64,000 bases of DNA from Straminergon stramineum (Eukaryota; Streptophyta; Bryopsida; Hypnales; Calliergonaceae). Position 1 is the stretch's first letter. Each line of letters opens with the position of its first letter. The stretch covers positions 8,496,501 to 8,560,500 of the forward strand of contig OY987268.1 of assembly GCA_963920665.1 (NCBI GenBank), given 5' to 3'. The notes below the pieces were generated by a model. It saw nothing but the letters and a program-made list of their open reading frames with translations. It searched no databases and was not told the DNA's origin. Shown piece after piece: positions 12,798-24,684 of this stretch. A program made the translations under genes and the position numbers.

Positions 12798-13115
12798 GTG
12801 GTGATCATCGTATTGACAAGTCCTCCGTGCATTGAGGGAGTTGTCCTGGATGCCGAACATAATACGTACTTGGAGAGCTTGAGATATGTGGTTCTATTGT
12901 TGCTGGCATGCACTACCATTGGTATTTGGTCAAAGATGAATACTTCAAAATTGGAAGACCTCCTTCAATTTATTATTCCAGAAAATACAGTCTCCAGGCT
13001 ATTTGTTGTTCAAGGATGTGATTTACCAAACAAGTTGGATCTGCATCCTGAGAGGAAGGAGTTCTTTAGGAAACTCTTTAATAGGGATGCAATGCACAAT
13101 TTGTTGAGGAATTGA
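12798..13115 (+). CDS. Hypothetical open frame, 105 residues, unrecognised
   Basis: A start-to-stop frame with varied composition, a short hydrophobic stretch (YVVLLLLACTTIGIW, about residues 30-44) and a charged C-terminal part (LHPERKEFFRKLFNRDAM). It follows the orphan kinase-upstream copy and has no counterpart in the other two units. It could be an exon of a lost gene or a chance frame in AT-rich DNA. I do not recognise a family. No clear promoter or splice evidence was seen. Confidence 0.25.
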   Translation: MVIIVLTSPPCIEGVVLDAEHNTYLESLRYVVLLLLACTTIGIWSKMNTSKLEDLLQFIIPENTVSRLFVVQGCDLPNKLDLHPERKEFFRKLFNRDAMHNLLRN

Positions 13116-13324
13116 ATTGTTGTATTAATTGACATCGATCCTCTAAACATGCACCGAAAGTCTATAATACTCCCATCTGTATGTATTAAAGATATCCGCA
13201 TTCCACAGATCGAGTAGACTAGCTTCAGAACTCTAAGCAATGGTTCTCCTCATTTCCTAAGGCACATGCCTATTCCTTTGTGTCTCTAAGTGAATAAATA
13301 TTGGCAAATCCACCTTACTTCACT

Positions 13325-13600
13325 ATACAAATGTCTTTGTGTGTGAACTTGTGTAAGAATGTTGAGGGGATGGCATTTGAAGATCTCCAGATCTCCAATC
13401 TCCAAGTTTAATTTTGGAATTGTCTTTTGTTTGTGAACTTGTGAAAGAATGTTGAGGGGATGACATCTAAAGATCTCCAAATCTCCAATTCCCAAGTTTA
13501 GTTCATGAATTGTCTTCTACTTTGAACTTGTATAAGAAAGTTGAAAGATGACATCTGAAGATCTCCAGATCTCCAATTTCAAAGTTAAGTATTAGAACCC
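13325..13600. repeat. About 90-bp tandem repeat, three units
   Basis: Three successive units each contain GAACTTGTG(T)AAGAA, then a block with AAGATCTCCA and ATCTCCAA, then AAGTTTA or similar. Unit starts are near 13333, 13426 and 13515. The third unit is the most diverged. No coding function is apparent. Confidence 0.75.
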
Positions 13601-13949
13601 TGATGTTTGATGTAGGGGCTAAATGCCTTTCCATGATGATGTAGATGTTTTAGAATATGAATGTTCACTACTTACATACAATCTACATATTTTAATAGCC
13701 AATTCTTGGTATTCCTCTATATAAAGATATCTCTAGATGAATTGGTTAATTATATACAAATAAAAGAAGTCTTCATGTTTGCATTGCCAAAATATGTTAT
13801 CTCATAAAGCTCTTAGTATATTTATAGGTTCTATCAAATCTAGTCCTTCCTATTTCAAATGTCATTATGGTTTCAAAAGCATCATAATGTAGGTAGTTTT
13901 CATTTGGAGATCTTTTGAAGAAAAGTCCGGAATTTCCCCCAAAGTCCAA

Positions 13950-16900
13950 AAGTAGATAAATGTGGCATATAAATGTTCAATAAATGCATAAGGAGATAAG
14001 TTTAGATTACTTTTTTTAACTTTCAAAAAGATCCAACCAAAAACTAGGCAATTTAATAATGAGAACAAGTACTTGACAATTGTTTATTCAAATGCATTTG
14101 GGTGTAGTTACCTAAGAACAATATAAGGTAGAGGCACCTAATTCCAACAATATAAACAAGAAAGCTTATCTTCCAATACCATTGGCCAAAATTGAATTTT
14201 TGCAAATTATAGGAAAATATAATTAGAGATGGTTTCAAAAGAAAATAGTGAATTTTCAAAGTACCAAGAAAAAAATTTGAATTATCAAAGTGAGATTGCA
14301 ATGAGCACCCCAAACCACTTTCTTTACTATCATGTACATGACCCATAAAGATTGGTTTAGTTTGCACAATTATGAATGATGGGCTTCCATCTTAAAATTC
14401 TCATTTATCCCAATAGGGTTGCCAAGGTCAAAAAGTATTCAATGGATAATGACTTCACACATAGAAATTATAGGAATGAAAATGCACCAATTCATTCATG
14501 AATATGATAATTTTTTGCAATTACCTTTGAAGTAGAGCTTCATCATTTTCCAAGGGTAAATGAATGGATTTATGTAGTTCTCATTTACTTCAATGATCCA
14601 CCATCTCAATCTTTAGCACAAGCAATTTCATTATGCAATAGAGGCCATGTGAACATTCAACTATAGTAAGTGTTATCCCTATCACCAAGGTTGCATTCAA
14701 CTAAGTCTTGCTTCTATCACCAAGGTCATCACGTAGAATGACCTAGAGTTCTTCCTTTCATTCTTAAAAGATGTGCCCCTATCATTGATGTTGATAGTTT
14801 GTTGACCAAAAATGATCAAAATCTTGAATGGAGAGATGTATGCTTTATTTCTATAGTTCCCTAAAGTTAATAATAGGACATTTTGAGTCCACAATATCCT
14901 TGCTACAATTTACAAATAGTATTGAATTAGATCAATAAAAGGGATTTGAGGGCATTAGAAGATTGGGAGTTTCCAAGATGTTCTTGTAAGCCCACCTTTG
15001 CTAGAGGTTGTTGTGGGAACAAATCCGATGTGGTCGGGACCCTACCACATTGGATGAGGAAGTTATTGTATGTAGATGGCAATATCAACATAGATTAATG
15101 AAAATTGAAGGATTATATAGAGAGTCCATTAACAATCCATTGAGTTGGTTCTCTATCTATCATTTGACCATCTACCATCAAGAAATTTTTTGATGACCAA
15201 ATGAAGGAGTAAATTCAATGAATTTTTGGAAGTTTGAAGGGTGGAGAGGTTGTTTTTATAGTAAAATGCATTGCCCATCATGAATCCTTAAAGAGTTAAA
15301 GGCTATGGAATAATTTGAAGATGAGAGCTTGACCACTCATTGCCAAAACATAACAATTGTGTTTGAAGTGGAATTTCAGACCTCATTTAGGCATAATACA
15401 ATAACTTTTATAAAAAACTTTGACCTAAGAAAAGTTGATAAATCAATTTCTGTTGCATCTCCAAAAATTTGTTTGTGATTTTGAACTTCAAAAAAAAACT
15501 GTGGACAAAATTCAAAGATAATGTTTCAAAATGTCTAAAACAATTTTCCCCTCCAACACCTCTTTGATAATGTCTATAGCTTTTTATTGGAGGCTCAAAA
15601 TCACAAATGTATTTTTGGAGATGAAAATTAAATTGATTTACTAGCTTTCTAGATTTTTTGTGGAATTTCTAATGAGAGCAAGGATTGAACCACATTGAAA
15701 TGGCCCTCTAAAGGCCTCAAATCCCCTATAATGTCAGGAGTTACTTTTTACCTATGGACAAATGAAATAATACATTTCAAAAGAAAACTAGTCGTATTTG
15801 TAATTTTTTGGTAAATCAAGACTTGAAAGAACATTAACCCCTAAATGCTTGAGGCACCAAAATGTTGTGTTTGGAAAACTTTGAAGTTAGATAAAACCTA
15901 AGCAATTTGCTAATTTTAATATTTAATATTTTTGAAAACTTCTTTTCGAAGTCTAGTTTTAGAATAAAAAGTCCAATTTTGAAAATGATTGATTATGATT
16001 TTTCTATTCAAGATTTTGTGCAAGGGTGTCCATTGCAATCTTGAATTTCCGTAGTGTTTGGCGCTCTTGGAAATGGGCCTCAAATACACTAGATCTTGGA
16101 GAAAAAATCACATTCAAAATTCATTTAAAAAAAATTGTAGAGTAGATTTTGAGAACCCATAAATTGATTGGGCTTATACATATTAGGCCCTTTAACCTCA
16201 TATTTCTTTGGTGACCAATTTTTTAGATTTGACATGTGGAAAGAAGATGTTAAATTTTTTGTGGTTTTAACACCCTCATAATCAAATATTATAATCTTTC
16301 AATCCATAAGTGATATTGTTGTGTTTTTCTTCCCATGTGATCTCGAACATGTCTAGATTATAAACATGATAATCTAGAATTCGAATTTGTACGGTTACAA
16401 ATTTTCTTACATGATACAACTTATCAAAATGATGGATTTTTGTTCAATTTAGAGCAAATTCCTAGAAGCTCAAAAATGGCATTGGGCATTTAGGGTTTAA
16501 AGTGTCATATTGGAAGCACCTTCCAAATTAATCAGAACCACTCACTAAAGCTTGTGACATTTTAAATATTTTTTTTACTTTCCATTGTGCATAAAATAAT
16601 TTAAGAGATGATAATTTTAACCCTTAAAGGACATTTCATGTTCTCCCTTGGTCAATCTTCATTAACCCCTCAACACTTTGACGTCCACATTTTAGATGAT
16701 AAACATATTGCAACTCAAGTTTCATACTCATTATTTCTTGGATGAAAGTTATCCTGATTCGTGGAGATACTTTATCAAGTAGTTGTCCTATCTAATGGTT
16801 GGATTTGATGTTACTAGAGTACATATTTTTTCTAAAATTACAATTGTGCAAGTATGTCAAGTGGTTGACCTAGCCAAAATTGCATTGACTCTAGTTCAAA

Positions 16901-17045
16901 TATGGATTTGCAAATATGAAGTCATAGATTTTAAGAACAAAAATATTTCAAAAAAACACTATGTAAAGAGAACCTTATTGCAAATCCATTCCAACAAATT
17001 TCACTCAAAAATTGATAATATTTTGCTTCTAATCAAATTTTGAAT
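13950..17045. repeat. AT-rich long repeat unit, copy 2
   Basis: Second and longer copy of the unit at 9340-11750, with about 700 bp of extra sequence near 15650-16600. Small frames inside (for example near 15008) are not supported by conservation in the sister copy. No gene seen. It precedes the region upstream of kinase-1 copy B, just as copy 1 precedes the orphan upstream copy. Confidence 0.65.
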
Positions 17046-17264
17046 GAATTTTGAAATTTTCTTTACAAAATTTATAAAAGAATGTTGGTGATAGCATTGT
17101 TGAATCTTACCATATAGATGGAATTTACAACTCATAGTCTACAACTTTTCTTTGTATACCAATTCCAAAATATTCTTCCAAATAGCACTTTATTATGTTT
17201 TTTCTCAAATCATCAATTTTGGAGAAGACTCTAGACTTGTAGGGGGGTAATCCTTAACCCTTAA

Positions 17265-17707
17265 TCCTTGAACATTGGGCTGGTGACCGTAGAAATTAGC
17301 TATTTTGGAATTGTGTGACATTATCCACTTTAAAAAAATAAAAAAATACTCATTGGAAGTAAAACTACTGTAGAAGATCTCCCCTTTCCACCCCTAATAC
17401 TGAGGATGAATAGTTGCACTTCTGTCCTACAAAGGAGAATTCCTTGTTGTTCATTAGACAAAAAATGTTTGCTACGTTGCTTAGGGGTTAAACATTGACA
17501 TGGACATTTTGTGTCCAATAGATGAGAAAAAAAATCCTTCTAGTAAGACAAAAATGCAACTATTCATCCTTCGAATTTTGTTGTGAAAAGGGGAGGTCTT
17601 CTATAGTAGTTGACTTCCAATGAATATTTTTGTTTTTTTTAAAGTAGATGATGTCACATAGTTCCAAAAGGGATGCTTTGCACGTTCACCAGTCTATCCT
17701 TCAAGGC
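17265..17707. mobile_element. 443-bp fold-back element flanked by TTAA
   Basis: The two halves are inverted copies: the left arm holds ACTCATTGGAAG and CTGTAGAAGATCTCCCC, and the right arm holds their diverged complements near 17590-17635. The outer ends also pair (TCCTTGAACATTGGG and CCTTCAAGGC). TTAA sits on both sides (17261..17264 and 17708..17711). It shares the TCTTCTAC/TTGACTTCCAAT core with the element at 58400..58620. No protein is encoded. Confidence 0.65.
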
Positions 17708-17940
17708 TTAACCCTAGAAGGGCTTGAAAGACCTTTGCGGCCATATAATATATTATGTATTTGGTGGTATTTGATCAGGAAAACATTGATCAAATTCTTT
17801 TCAGTACAAAATAAACTAATGATCATGATAGTATGTAAATAAAAATGTATAATAACTCATATATTACACCACAATTGAAGAATTATAAAACTAAATACAG
17901 GTCGAAATATAGGTTGTATAGAGGGACCCCAAGGGTGTTT

Positions 17941-18210
17941 TGGAGGACACTAAATCTTGCAAACGAAGTGGGCCCTGCAAGGGCAGATTTACCATGGGGA
18001 AAAACGCAGGAATTTTTTATTTTTTGCACATTATTTTTTTTGCAAATTCCGAATTCATATTTGCAATCTGAGACCCCAAATTAGCTAGGAAGGGTGTAGA
18101 ACAATCCCTAGACACGGCTCAAAATAGGGGGCAGTTTTTACTTTTACCCCCGGGTAAAACACAAAATGCCCCTGCGGGGCCCACTTTGTTTGCAGGATTT
18201 AGTGTCCTGC
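17941..18210. mobile_element. 270-bp MITE with perfect 8-bp target duplication
   Basis: GGGTGTTT occurs directly on both sides (17933..17940 and 18211..18218). The inverted ends are about 34 bp with few mismatches (GGACACTAAATCYTGCAAAC in each). The interior is non-coding, with runs of T and a GC-rich TTACCCCCGGG part. An 8-bp duplication is typical of the hAT superfamily, so this is best called a non-autonomous hAT-like element. Confidence 0.8.
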
Positions 18211-18219
18211 GGGTGTTTC

Positions 18220-19230
18220 AAGGGTTAAAGGACATTTCATGTTCTCCCTTGGTCAACCTTCATTACAGTACTTTTCTGTACCTTTTTTGTTTTCTCTTAA
18301 ACACAAAGGAAACGGACTTTTCTGTACCTTTCAAATAATCCGTAATTAAGAGCATTCTGTCGGTAGGCCCGTTTTCCGCGGTAAGGTTGACAAGCACTTA
18401 AGGTTTTTGTGAAAGGAGTGAGCGAAGGAGCGTCCACATCTCGCGGCTTCGTGGTTGCCCTCGCTTGCACTAGTTTGTTGCTCGCAACTCTGCTTCTTTG
18501 TGTAGCAAAGAGATCTGCTGGCCACCTGCAGCAATGGACTCCGACAGAGCGCGTTTCATTTGAGCACTACGCTTGAATTTGATCAGCCGGTTTTTTTTTT
18601 TCATGGTCCTGTGAGTGTCGTTGAGGTTTAGGCGATCGAGAGCTTGATGATCGAGTACGTGGAAATTCTTGTTGCAGCACCTCACGACGACTTCTCCTCT
18701 TCCAATTAATTAGTTTACGGCTTGGCGCATCCACGGGGGTCCAAATTATCTACCTCGGGCTTCGCAAGGGATCCCGACAGACATGCCGCTTTCGGGTCTT
18801 GCAAGAAATTCTTCATCCGCATTTCATGGTGTGCTTGCACCCCTCTCCGTCTCTTCATTTCCTCCATGCTGTTATGTCCTTCTGCTGCGAAAGTCGGTTC
18901 GGAGTCTCGAAGCATCAATTCAGCAATTCGTTGAATACCTAAGCACGCCAAAGTCCGTATTCGGAATGACTTGTAATATAACCCTAGCTGTACGTATCAG
19001 GACGGGCAGAGAGAATTTTCTGGCATTAGATCGTCAAATTGATCGTATCGTATATCGAAGAGGTTAATTTTGCACTTCCACTAAGACTGATTCGTCCTAA
19101 TAGTGAGGGAGATTCGCATCACCTTGAAAATTAGCGTCGCCATTTTCGTTTGTTTTCGTGAAAATTGGTACTGAACAGTAATATTCCACCTGCACTAATT
19201 CAAAATGGTGTGAGTATGGGAAATTAGTGT
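18220..19230. repeat. Upstream region of kinase-1 copy B, duplicated at 11.8-12.6 kb
   Basis: Non-coding by my reading. It aligns with 11826-12640, including AGATCTGCTGGCCACCTGCA, and carries the 45-bp segment 18352..18396 in the opposite orientation. A minus-strand frame at 18715..18951 starting MACLGIQRIAEL is open here but broken in the other copy. I do not call it a gene. Confidence 0.6.
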
Positions 19231-19340
19231 CTCACGCACTATGCGCACTATAAGGACAAATCAGTGTAGCAGTACAGATTAGGACGAGCCTTCACTGCCT
19301 CACGTGTGAGTTATGAGCTGCGCTGACTGATCGGAGCATG

Positions 19341-19347
19341 TATAAAA
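19341..19347 (+). promoter_or_regulatory. Candidate TATA box of kinase-1 copy B
   Basis: TATAAAA lies 490 bp before the ATG at 19831. The matching place in copy C reads GTTAGAGCC and has lost the motif, while neighbouring sequence such as TTTAAAGACC remains. This leaves a long 5' leader with small upstream frames, for example ATG CGT TCC AGC GTC TAA near 19524. Confidence 0.45.
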
Positions 19348-19830
19348 CGATGAAGGTTTCAATTTCGTTTTAAAGACCTAGATCTATTCCGCTCAAGTTC
19401 TTGTCATCATTTATGGAATTCTTTCATAATTTCCAAGTGGGAATTTGAAGACCATTACAAGTGAAAGCAGCTAAATTCATTTCCATTCTGAGACGAGTGG
19501 TCATAGACTTATACCCGAGTCATGCGTTCCAGCGTCTAATGGCCCAGTTGCTGTTGGTACGAGGGGTCAGTACACGAGATTGTTGTATCCTCTAGGTTAT
19601 ATTCACCATCTTCTGCTTTGCTCCTAATCCTGGAGATATTTGCACAAGACTCACTGACATGTTCACTGATTACGCTGTGTGGTTTGCGGTGAAGATGTCA
19701 TGCCGGGAGTCGAATGCTAGTGCACTGCATGCAGACCACGAATGCAGGTTCCAATTGATGGAGCCAAAGCCGGGGATTTGAGGGTGCGACTTCTGAATTT
19801 GTCTTTATGAATGCTCCCATCTGGTGATCA

Positions 19831-22016
19831 ATGACAACCATGAGCAGCAAGCTCTTCCAAGGACATGATGCAAGTTCGTCGTCCATCGAAGCTGATTACT
19901 TGACTCTCTCTGTGGACGCTGTGCACTCCCTTGCACAGCTTGTCAGCAAAGGGTTACAGCTGAATGAAAGGCAGTGTCAGGATCTCTCCTCCAAGCTTGT
20001 CCAAACCGTGGAGAATATTCGGAAACTGGTCCCTCCACCTCGAGCATTAAAGGTTCTCTTTTGTCCAGCTTTGAAGAACTTGTACAGAGTATTGGAGAAA
20101 GCGAAGTTGCTTGTCCATCAGTGCTGCGACACAGATTGGTGTCGAGCACCCGTGTTTCAGATTCACAATGAGGAGGCCTATCGAGAGCTGTTGCTGGAGG
20201 TCGGCTTCTGTTACAATGTTATCTACGAGCTCGCCAAACGTATTCTACGAGATTGGGAATGGACACTAATTCAAGCTGAAGACCTTCGTCAGTCATCCTT
20301 ATTCTTGCCTGCATCTGAGAGTGAAGTCCGGGAAGATCAAGAAAGTCTGAAGAGAAGGCTAGAACACGTAGCACGCACATCAGATAATCGGAATTCGTAT
20401 CTTGCAAGATACTTGTTGGGGAAGTTGGAGTGCTTATCTGCAGCTTGCAAGAATGAAGACTTCAGCGTTCCGGATGCATTGCTTTGGATGAATGAAACTG
20501 AACCGCAGGGGACTTGGAAATTGCTACGCGTTATTGGAAGTGGTTCTGGTGCATCGTGTGTTTGTCACTACGATTGGCTTGGCATTCCCTGTGCCAGAAA
20601 GGAGTTTCACTGTAGAGTGAAAGATGATATTTTCCGCAGGGAAGCCGCCATCTTGGCCCAGCTTAACCATCCGAATATTGTGAAGTTCTTTTGTTGTAGC
20701 AACGATCCCAAAATGGGTGAGTGCTTCATAGCCATGGAGCTGATGGAGATGAGCTTGGACAGTTTGATTGAGAGTCGAGGGAAAGCAGGACGGTCATTTC
20801 CCATTCTTGTTGTTCTCGACATCATGACCCAAATAGCGCGTGGGATGTGGTACCTTCATGGCCTGACCATTGCTCATCGTGACTTGAAACCACAAAATGT
20901 GGTTGTGACGGAAAGCCGTGCTACACATCTTAAAGATTGTATTCGTGTGAAGTTGGTTGATTTCGGGATGTCCAAGACCAAGGTGCAGGTGTCCAAGTCT
21001 AATACCATTTCCATACCCGGTGTTGGGACCACCAAATATAGAGCTCCCGAGGTTTTTCCTCAGGCTCAGCGAGTTGCACCAGGTCTGAAGAGGAAGGTGA
21101 ATTGGTTTCAGGCGGATGCTTATAGCTTTGGCATCACTTGCGCAGTGCTTTTGTCGTTGAAGGAGCCCTTTGAAGATGTGTCCAGGAGTGAGTTGTATGA
21201 GAAATTACTCGAGGGAGTCCGACCCGAACTTCCTGGCGAGTGTCCGGAGGGTTTGGTTGGTCTTTTGAACGACTGTTGGGCTACGAACCCTCATTGTCGA
21301 CCTGGTTTTACAGAAATTTGTTCCAGGCTTGAGGAATGCAAACTGCAGGAGTTTTTGAGAGTTTCCTGTGAAGGTCTGCACGGGCTCGTGGGTTCTGAGT
21401 ATATTGAGAATGTTTCGATGAATCAGTGTGATGAGCAATCTCTATGTGCCACTAGAGTGCCATATATACAGTCTCAATTTGCCAGCACAGTCTCCTTTAT
21501 TTCAGATGATGCCCAGGTAAATTTCCTTTTGTCTGGTTTCAAGTTTTTTCGACGTTACTTGTTCCTACTATGACTGGAGTCTTGGGTTGCGGGATCCATG
21601 GTGTAACTCGTCCATGTATAATTTTGAAGGTACTGATGAACATGGGTGCCAATTCTTAGCCCTTGTGCATTTTTTTATAAGCATGTTGAGCATCAATAAT
21701 ATGTCCGCATGCCTAGTTCGTTTCTTGAGTATTCCAGTGTGCCGGTGCTCATGTGATGCGAGATCTGTTTGGCCTCGTTTTACATGTTCAATTTCAGCTA
21801 TATATGTGATTGCATTTGAAAGTTGTTTTGATATTGGTACTTTGCTCTTTCCATTTTTATTGCATCATTTTACAGGAACCCGTTGGTATTTCGCAAATTG
21901 TTGGGAATTCCAGTCCACCAAGTGATGATTATTCTGAAGATCGCCAGAGTATCTTGTCCAAATTGGAGCGTAAGAAGGTTCCTAGCTATGTCTTCCCATT
22001 ATTGCACAATTACTGA
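19831..22016 (+). CDS. Kinase-1, copy B: intact Ser/Thr kinase with helical N-terminal region
   Basis: Exon 1 is 19831..21516 (562 codons) and exon 2 is 21876..22016, giving 608 residues. Residues 1-220 are mostly predicted-helical (DYLTLSVDAVHSLAQLV, YLARYLLGKLECL) and resemble in layout the helical bundles that precede kinases in plant immune-type proteins; that comparison is inference. The kinase domain spans about 228-505: glycine loop IGSGSG 235-240, lysine 257 in CARK, HRD 349-351, DFG 377-379, APE 405-407. All catalytic positions are present. The start is the first Met (MTTMSSKLF) and is conserved in copy C. The C-terminal part is Ser-rich with the acidic SDDYSEDRQS. Kinase-2 follows 558 bp downstream on the same strand. 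Closest in style to tyrosine-kinase-like plant kinases. Confidence 0.9.
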
Positions 22017-22574
22017 AAGTCTGAAACATCCAAATTTAGTACTGGTGTGTTTAGGATGCAGCTCTTTTAAATTGATGCATTAACGTATTAAGTTTGAATG
22101 GCTCAGAATTGAATTGTTTTTGTTGGCATTGGACACAATCTATTTGTGTAGGGCGTACTAACAAATACAACTTTTGTAATGCAAATCAAGAATGAACATG
22201 AAGCCTTTTTCAATTCAAAGCTTCAAAGATGGATTTTCACGTGTAGAATGGTTTGATATTGCACATGATCAATCTGGCACTATTAATGCTCTTGACCAAA
22301 CTCACCACTTTGAGCATTTTGACCTTGAGAATGCCAAATCAAACATGATGCCCAGATTCGTGTTTGTACTACTACAGAAACTTTCAGAGCTTATACATAC
22401 ATTTTTAGGACGTAAACTTTGGTCAAGACTCAAGCTTTTCTTGTTTCTCTAGCATTGTAAATATGATTGAGAAAGCTCAAATACATGATATTGTGTTCTC
22501 ATGCACTAATGAGTACGAGCATGCATGTGTGATTGGGATGTTTGTACTAGAGGGTTGGTCTTTGGAGCCGTGCA

Positions 22575-24684
22575 ATGTCCAGCTTAGCTCGTGTTATGTC
22601 TCCGGATGCTTTACTTTCCAAAAATTTAAGAGCAAGTCGATCCATGCGGCTTAAATTTCAACAAAGTGAGTACCTTGGCCCATCACTCAGTTCCATCCAT
22701 TGTGCATATTTTAGATACCTACTCTATTCCTGTGCTTTATTGAACTTCCTCTTGATTCAATTCCACCACTACTTGCAGAAATTAAAGAGTCTGATGCAAA
22801 GCCTACTATATTCCCATACAATGAGCTTCGGGTTGCCACACAAAATTTTCAACGGAAGTTGGGGCAGGGAGGCATTGGGGCAGTGTGTCAGGTACTGAGC
22901 ACCAGCATTCCATACGCATTACACAATGCAATTCTCATATCAATTTGCATGGAGTTTGAGATGTAACTTAGTTATTGCACATGTTCAATTGGTATACCGT
23001 GTGTGACCCTTGTGCCTGCATAAATGAATTATGACTTGAATGCTTTTCACATGTCGGTCCTCTGATCAGGGCCCGTGAAGCATCCTACAATACATGGCAC
23101 CTTTCAATTTTAATTATTTCATGATTAGAGTGTTCGAACTGGGGGCCAACTCCGGTAACAGCAAGTTTCAATTAAATAGTAGATACTTAATACCATCTGG
23201 TAAGTGAGTTAATATTTTACAATATTACTAAGCGGACATTGGAATGCTGCAGGGTAAGTTGCTAAATGGAGATATGGTGGCCGTGAAGGAGTACTCGCTT
23301 GGTTGCTTCGCCATAGATGATTTCTTGAATGAAGTTGTCCTTCTCATGGGACTGAAGCACGAAAACATAGTGACTCTGAAAGGATGTTGCCTTCACAACC
23401 AGCACTGTCTTCTGGTTTACGAATATATGGAGAATTTGGATGTTCAACACATTCTTCTTGGTATGTAATTCTCCTCATTTGCTGTCTTCTGCAAGATGGT
23501 TTCATTCCAACTCCACACCAAGTGTAATTGTGAACTAACCCTTAAAGGACCATAAGGCCACCATGTGGCTTCTACAACACTATGTTTTGCACCCTCAGTC
23601 CTTTAGGGGCTAATTCCAAGTCCATATTTTTCCACAGACAAAGGACCGAGTAGGCCGATGGTGGCTTGGCCTGTGCGTTCAAAGATTTGCTTGGGCGTGG
23701 CTCAAGGTTTGCATTACTTGCATGCGGTAGCGCATCCAAGAATCATCCATCGGGACATCAAGGCTTCGAATGTTTTTCTCGACAGAAACTTTCACCCTAA
23801 AATTGGTGATTTCGGCTTGGCTTTATTATATCCAGATGAACAGAGTCATATTGTGAATGCTCCAGTGGGAGGGTCAAAGTAAGTTTACCACTCTTTTCCC
23901 ATTCCTTACGTGTAGTGTGCTAGACCGGTCTTCATTTCACAATCAAACAGTTGAGTTCTTTCAATACTGCTTCATTCCTGCATTAGGGAAACCCAAGTCT
24001 TGGGCTCCAAAAAGCCAGGGACACTCGGGAGGGGATTCTTGAAAGCTCTCCCAAAAGGTGAAAGTTTTGAGAATTGGGGCCTCAAATTCCAAAGCAAGGC
24101 TTTTGAGAGTTGGGGTCTTTGATTCTTGTGGGACAAGATTTGGGAAGAAATAGATTTCAGGCAGTTGGCACCCTTATTTTAGGATTTTAGGGTTCAGGGT
24201 TCAGGATGCAATTTCGATTGACATGCTCTGCACATACATCATACAAATGTTTCTGAGTATTTGCAGGGGGTACTTGGCACCAGAGTATGCACAGTTTGGG
24301 GAATTGAGCGAAAAAGTGGATGTCTACAGTTTTGGCGTCTTGTGTTTGGAGATCATCAGTGGCCGACGCAGCTGGCCGATGACAGATGATGTGTATCTCC
24401 TCAAATGGGCGTGGCGACTGCACGCGGAAGACAGGCTTTTGGAACTCGTCGACCCCACACTCCTCTTAACGGATGTCGAAGTCCGAGACGTGCAACGAGT
24501 GATCAAACTGTGTCTCATGTGCGTACAGAACGAGGCGGAGAGTCGGCCAAGCATGGCTCGCATTGTGTCCATATTGCAAGGGGATACGGAATGGGATGGG
24601 CAAGTGATACGCCTGGGAGGCCCCCAAAATGGGTTTTTATCATTTGCATCTGGGTTCGAGCCTTGGCAGCTTTTCTCTGTATGA
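22575..24684 (+). CDS. Kinase-2, copy B: receptor-like cytoplasmic kinase, catalytically complete
   Basis: Exons 22575..22665, 22779..22891, 23253..23460, 23638..23878 and 24267..24684 join in frame to 356 residues. All kinase signatures are present: GQGGIGAV loop (about 59-66), VAVK lysine 80, alpha-C glutamate 95 in [13 protein letters not shown] at 173-180, DFG 193-195, [23 protein letters not shown] and RPSMARIV near the end. This is the pattern of the cysteine-rich/LRR-VIII receptor-like kinases, but with no ectodomain or membrane helix, so a cytoplasmic kinase. A 71-bp mobile element sits in the fourth intron. An in-phase acceptor before the ATG would allow fusion with kinase-1. It is the only one of the three kinase-2 copies with an unbroken catalytic set. 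Confidence 0.88.
23539..23609. mobile_element. 71-bp mini-element in kinase-2 intron of copy B, empty in A and C
   Basis: Inverted ends CCCTTAAAGGACC and GTCCTTTAGGGG, flanked by CTAA on both sides (23535..23538, 23610..23613). Copies A (near 3311) and C (near 56115) have a single CTAA at this place, so the insertion and its 4-bp duplication are directly visible. The ends match the 945-bp element at 61473..62417, so it is probably an internally deleted relative. Confidence 0.85.

Noticed and set aside
18715..18951. Minus-strand 78-codon frame in the kinase-upstream region
   Set aside because: The duplicate at 12.2-12.45 kb has stops in the same frame and no domain is recognisable.
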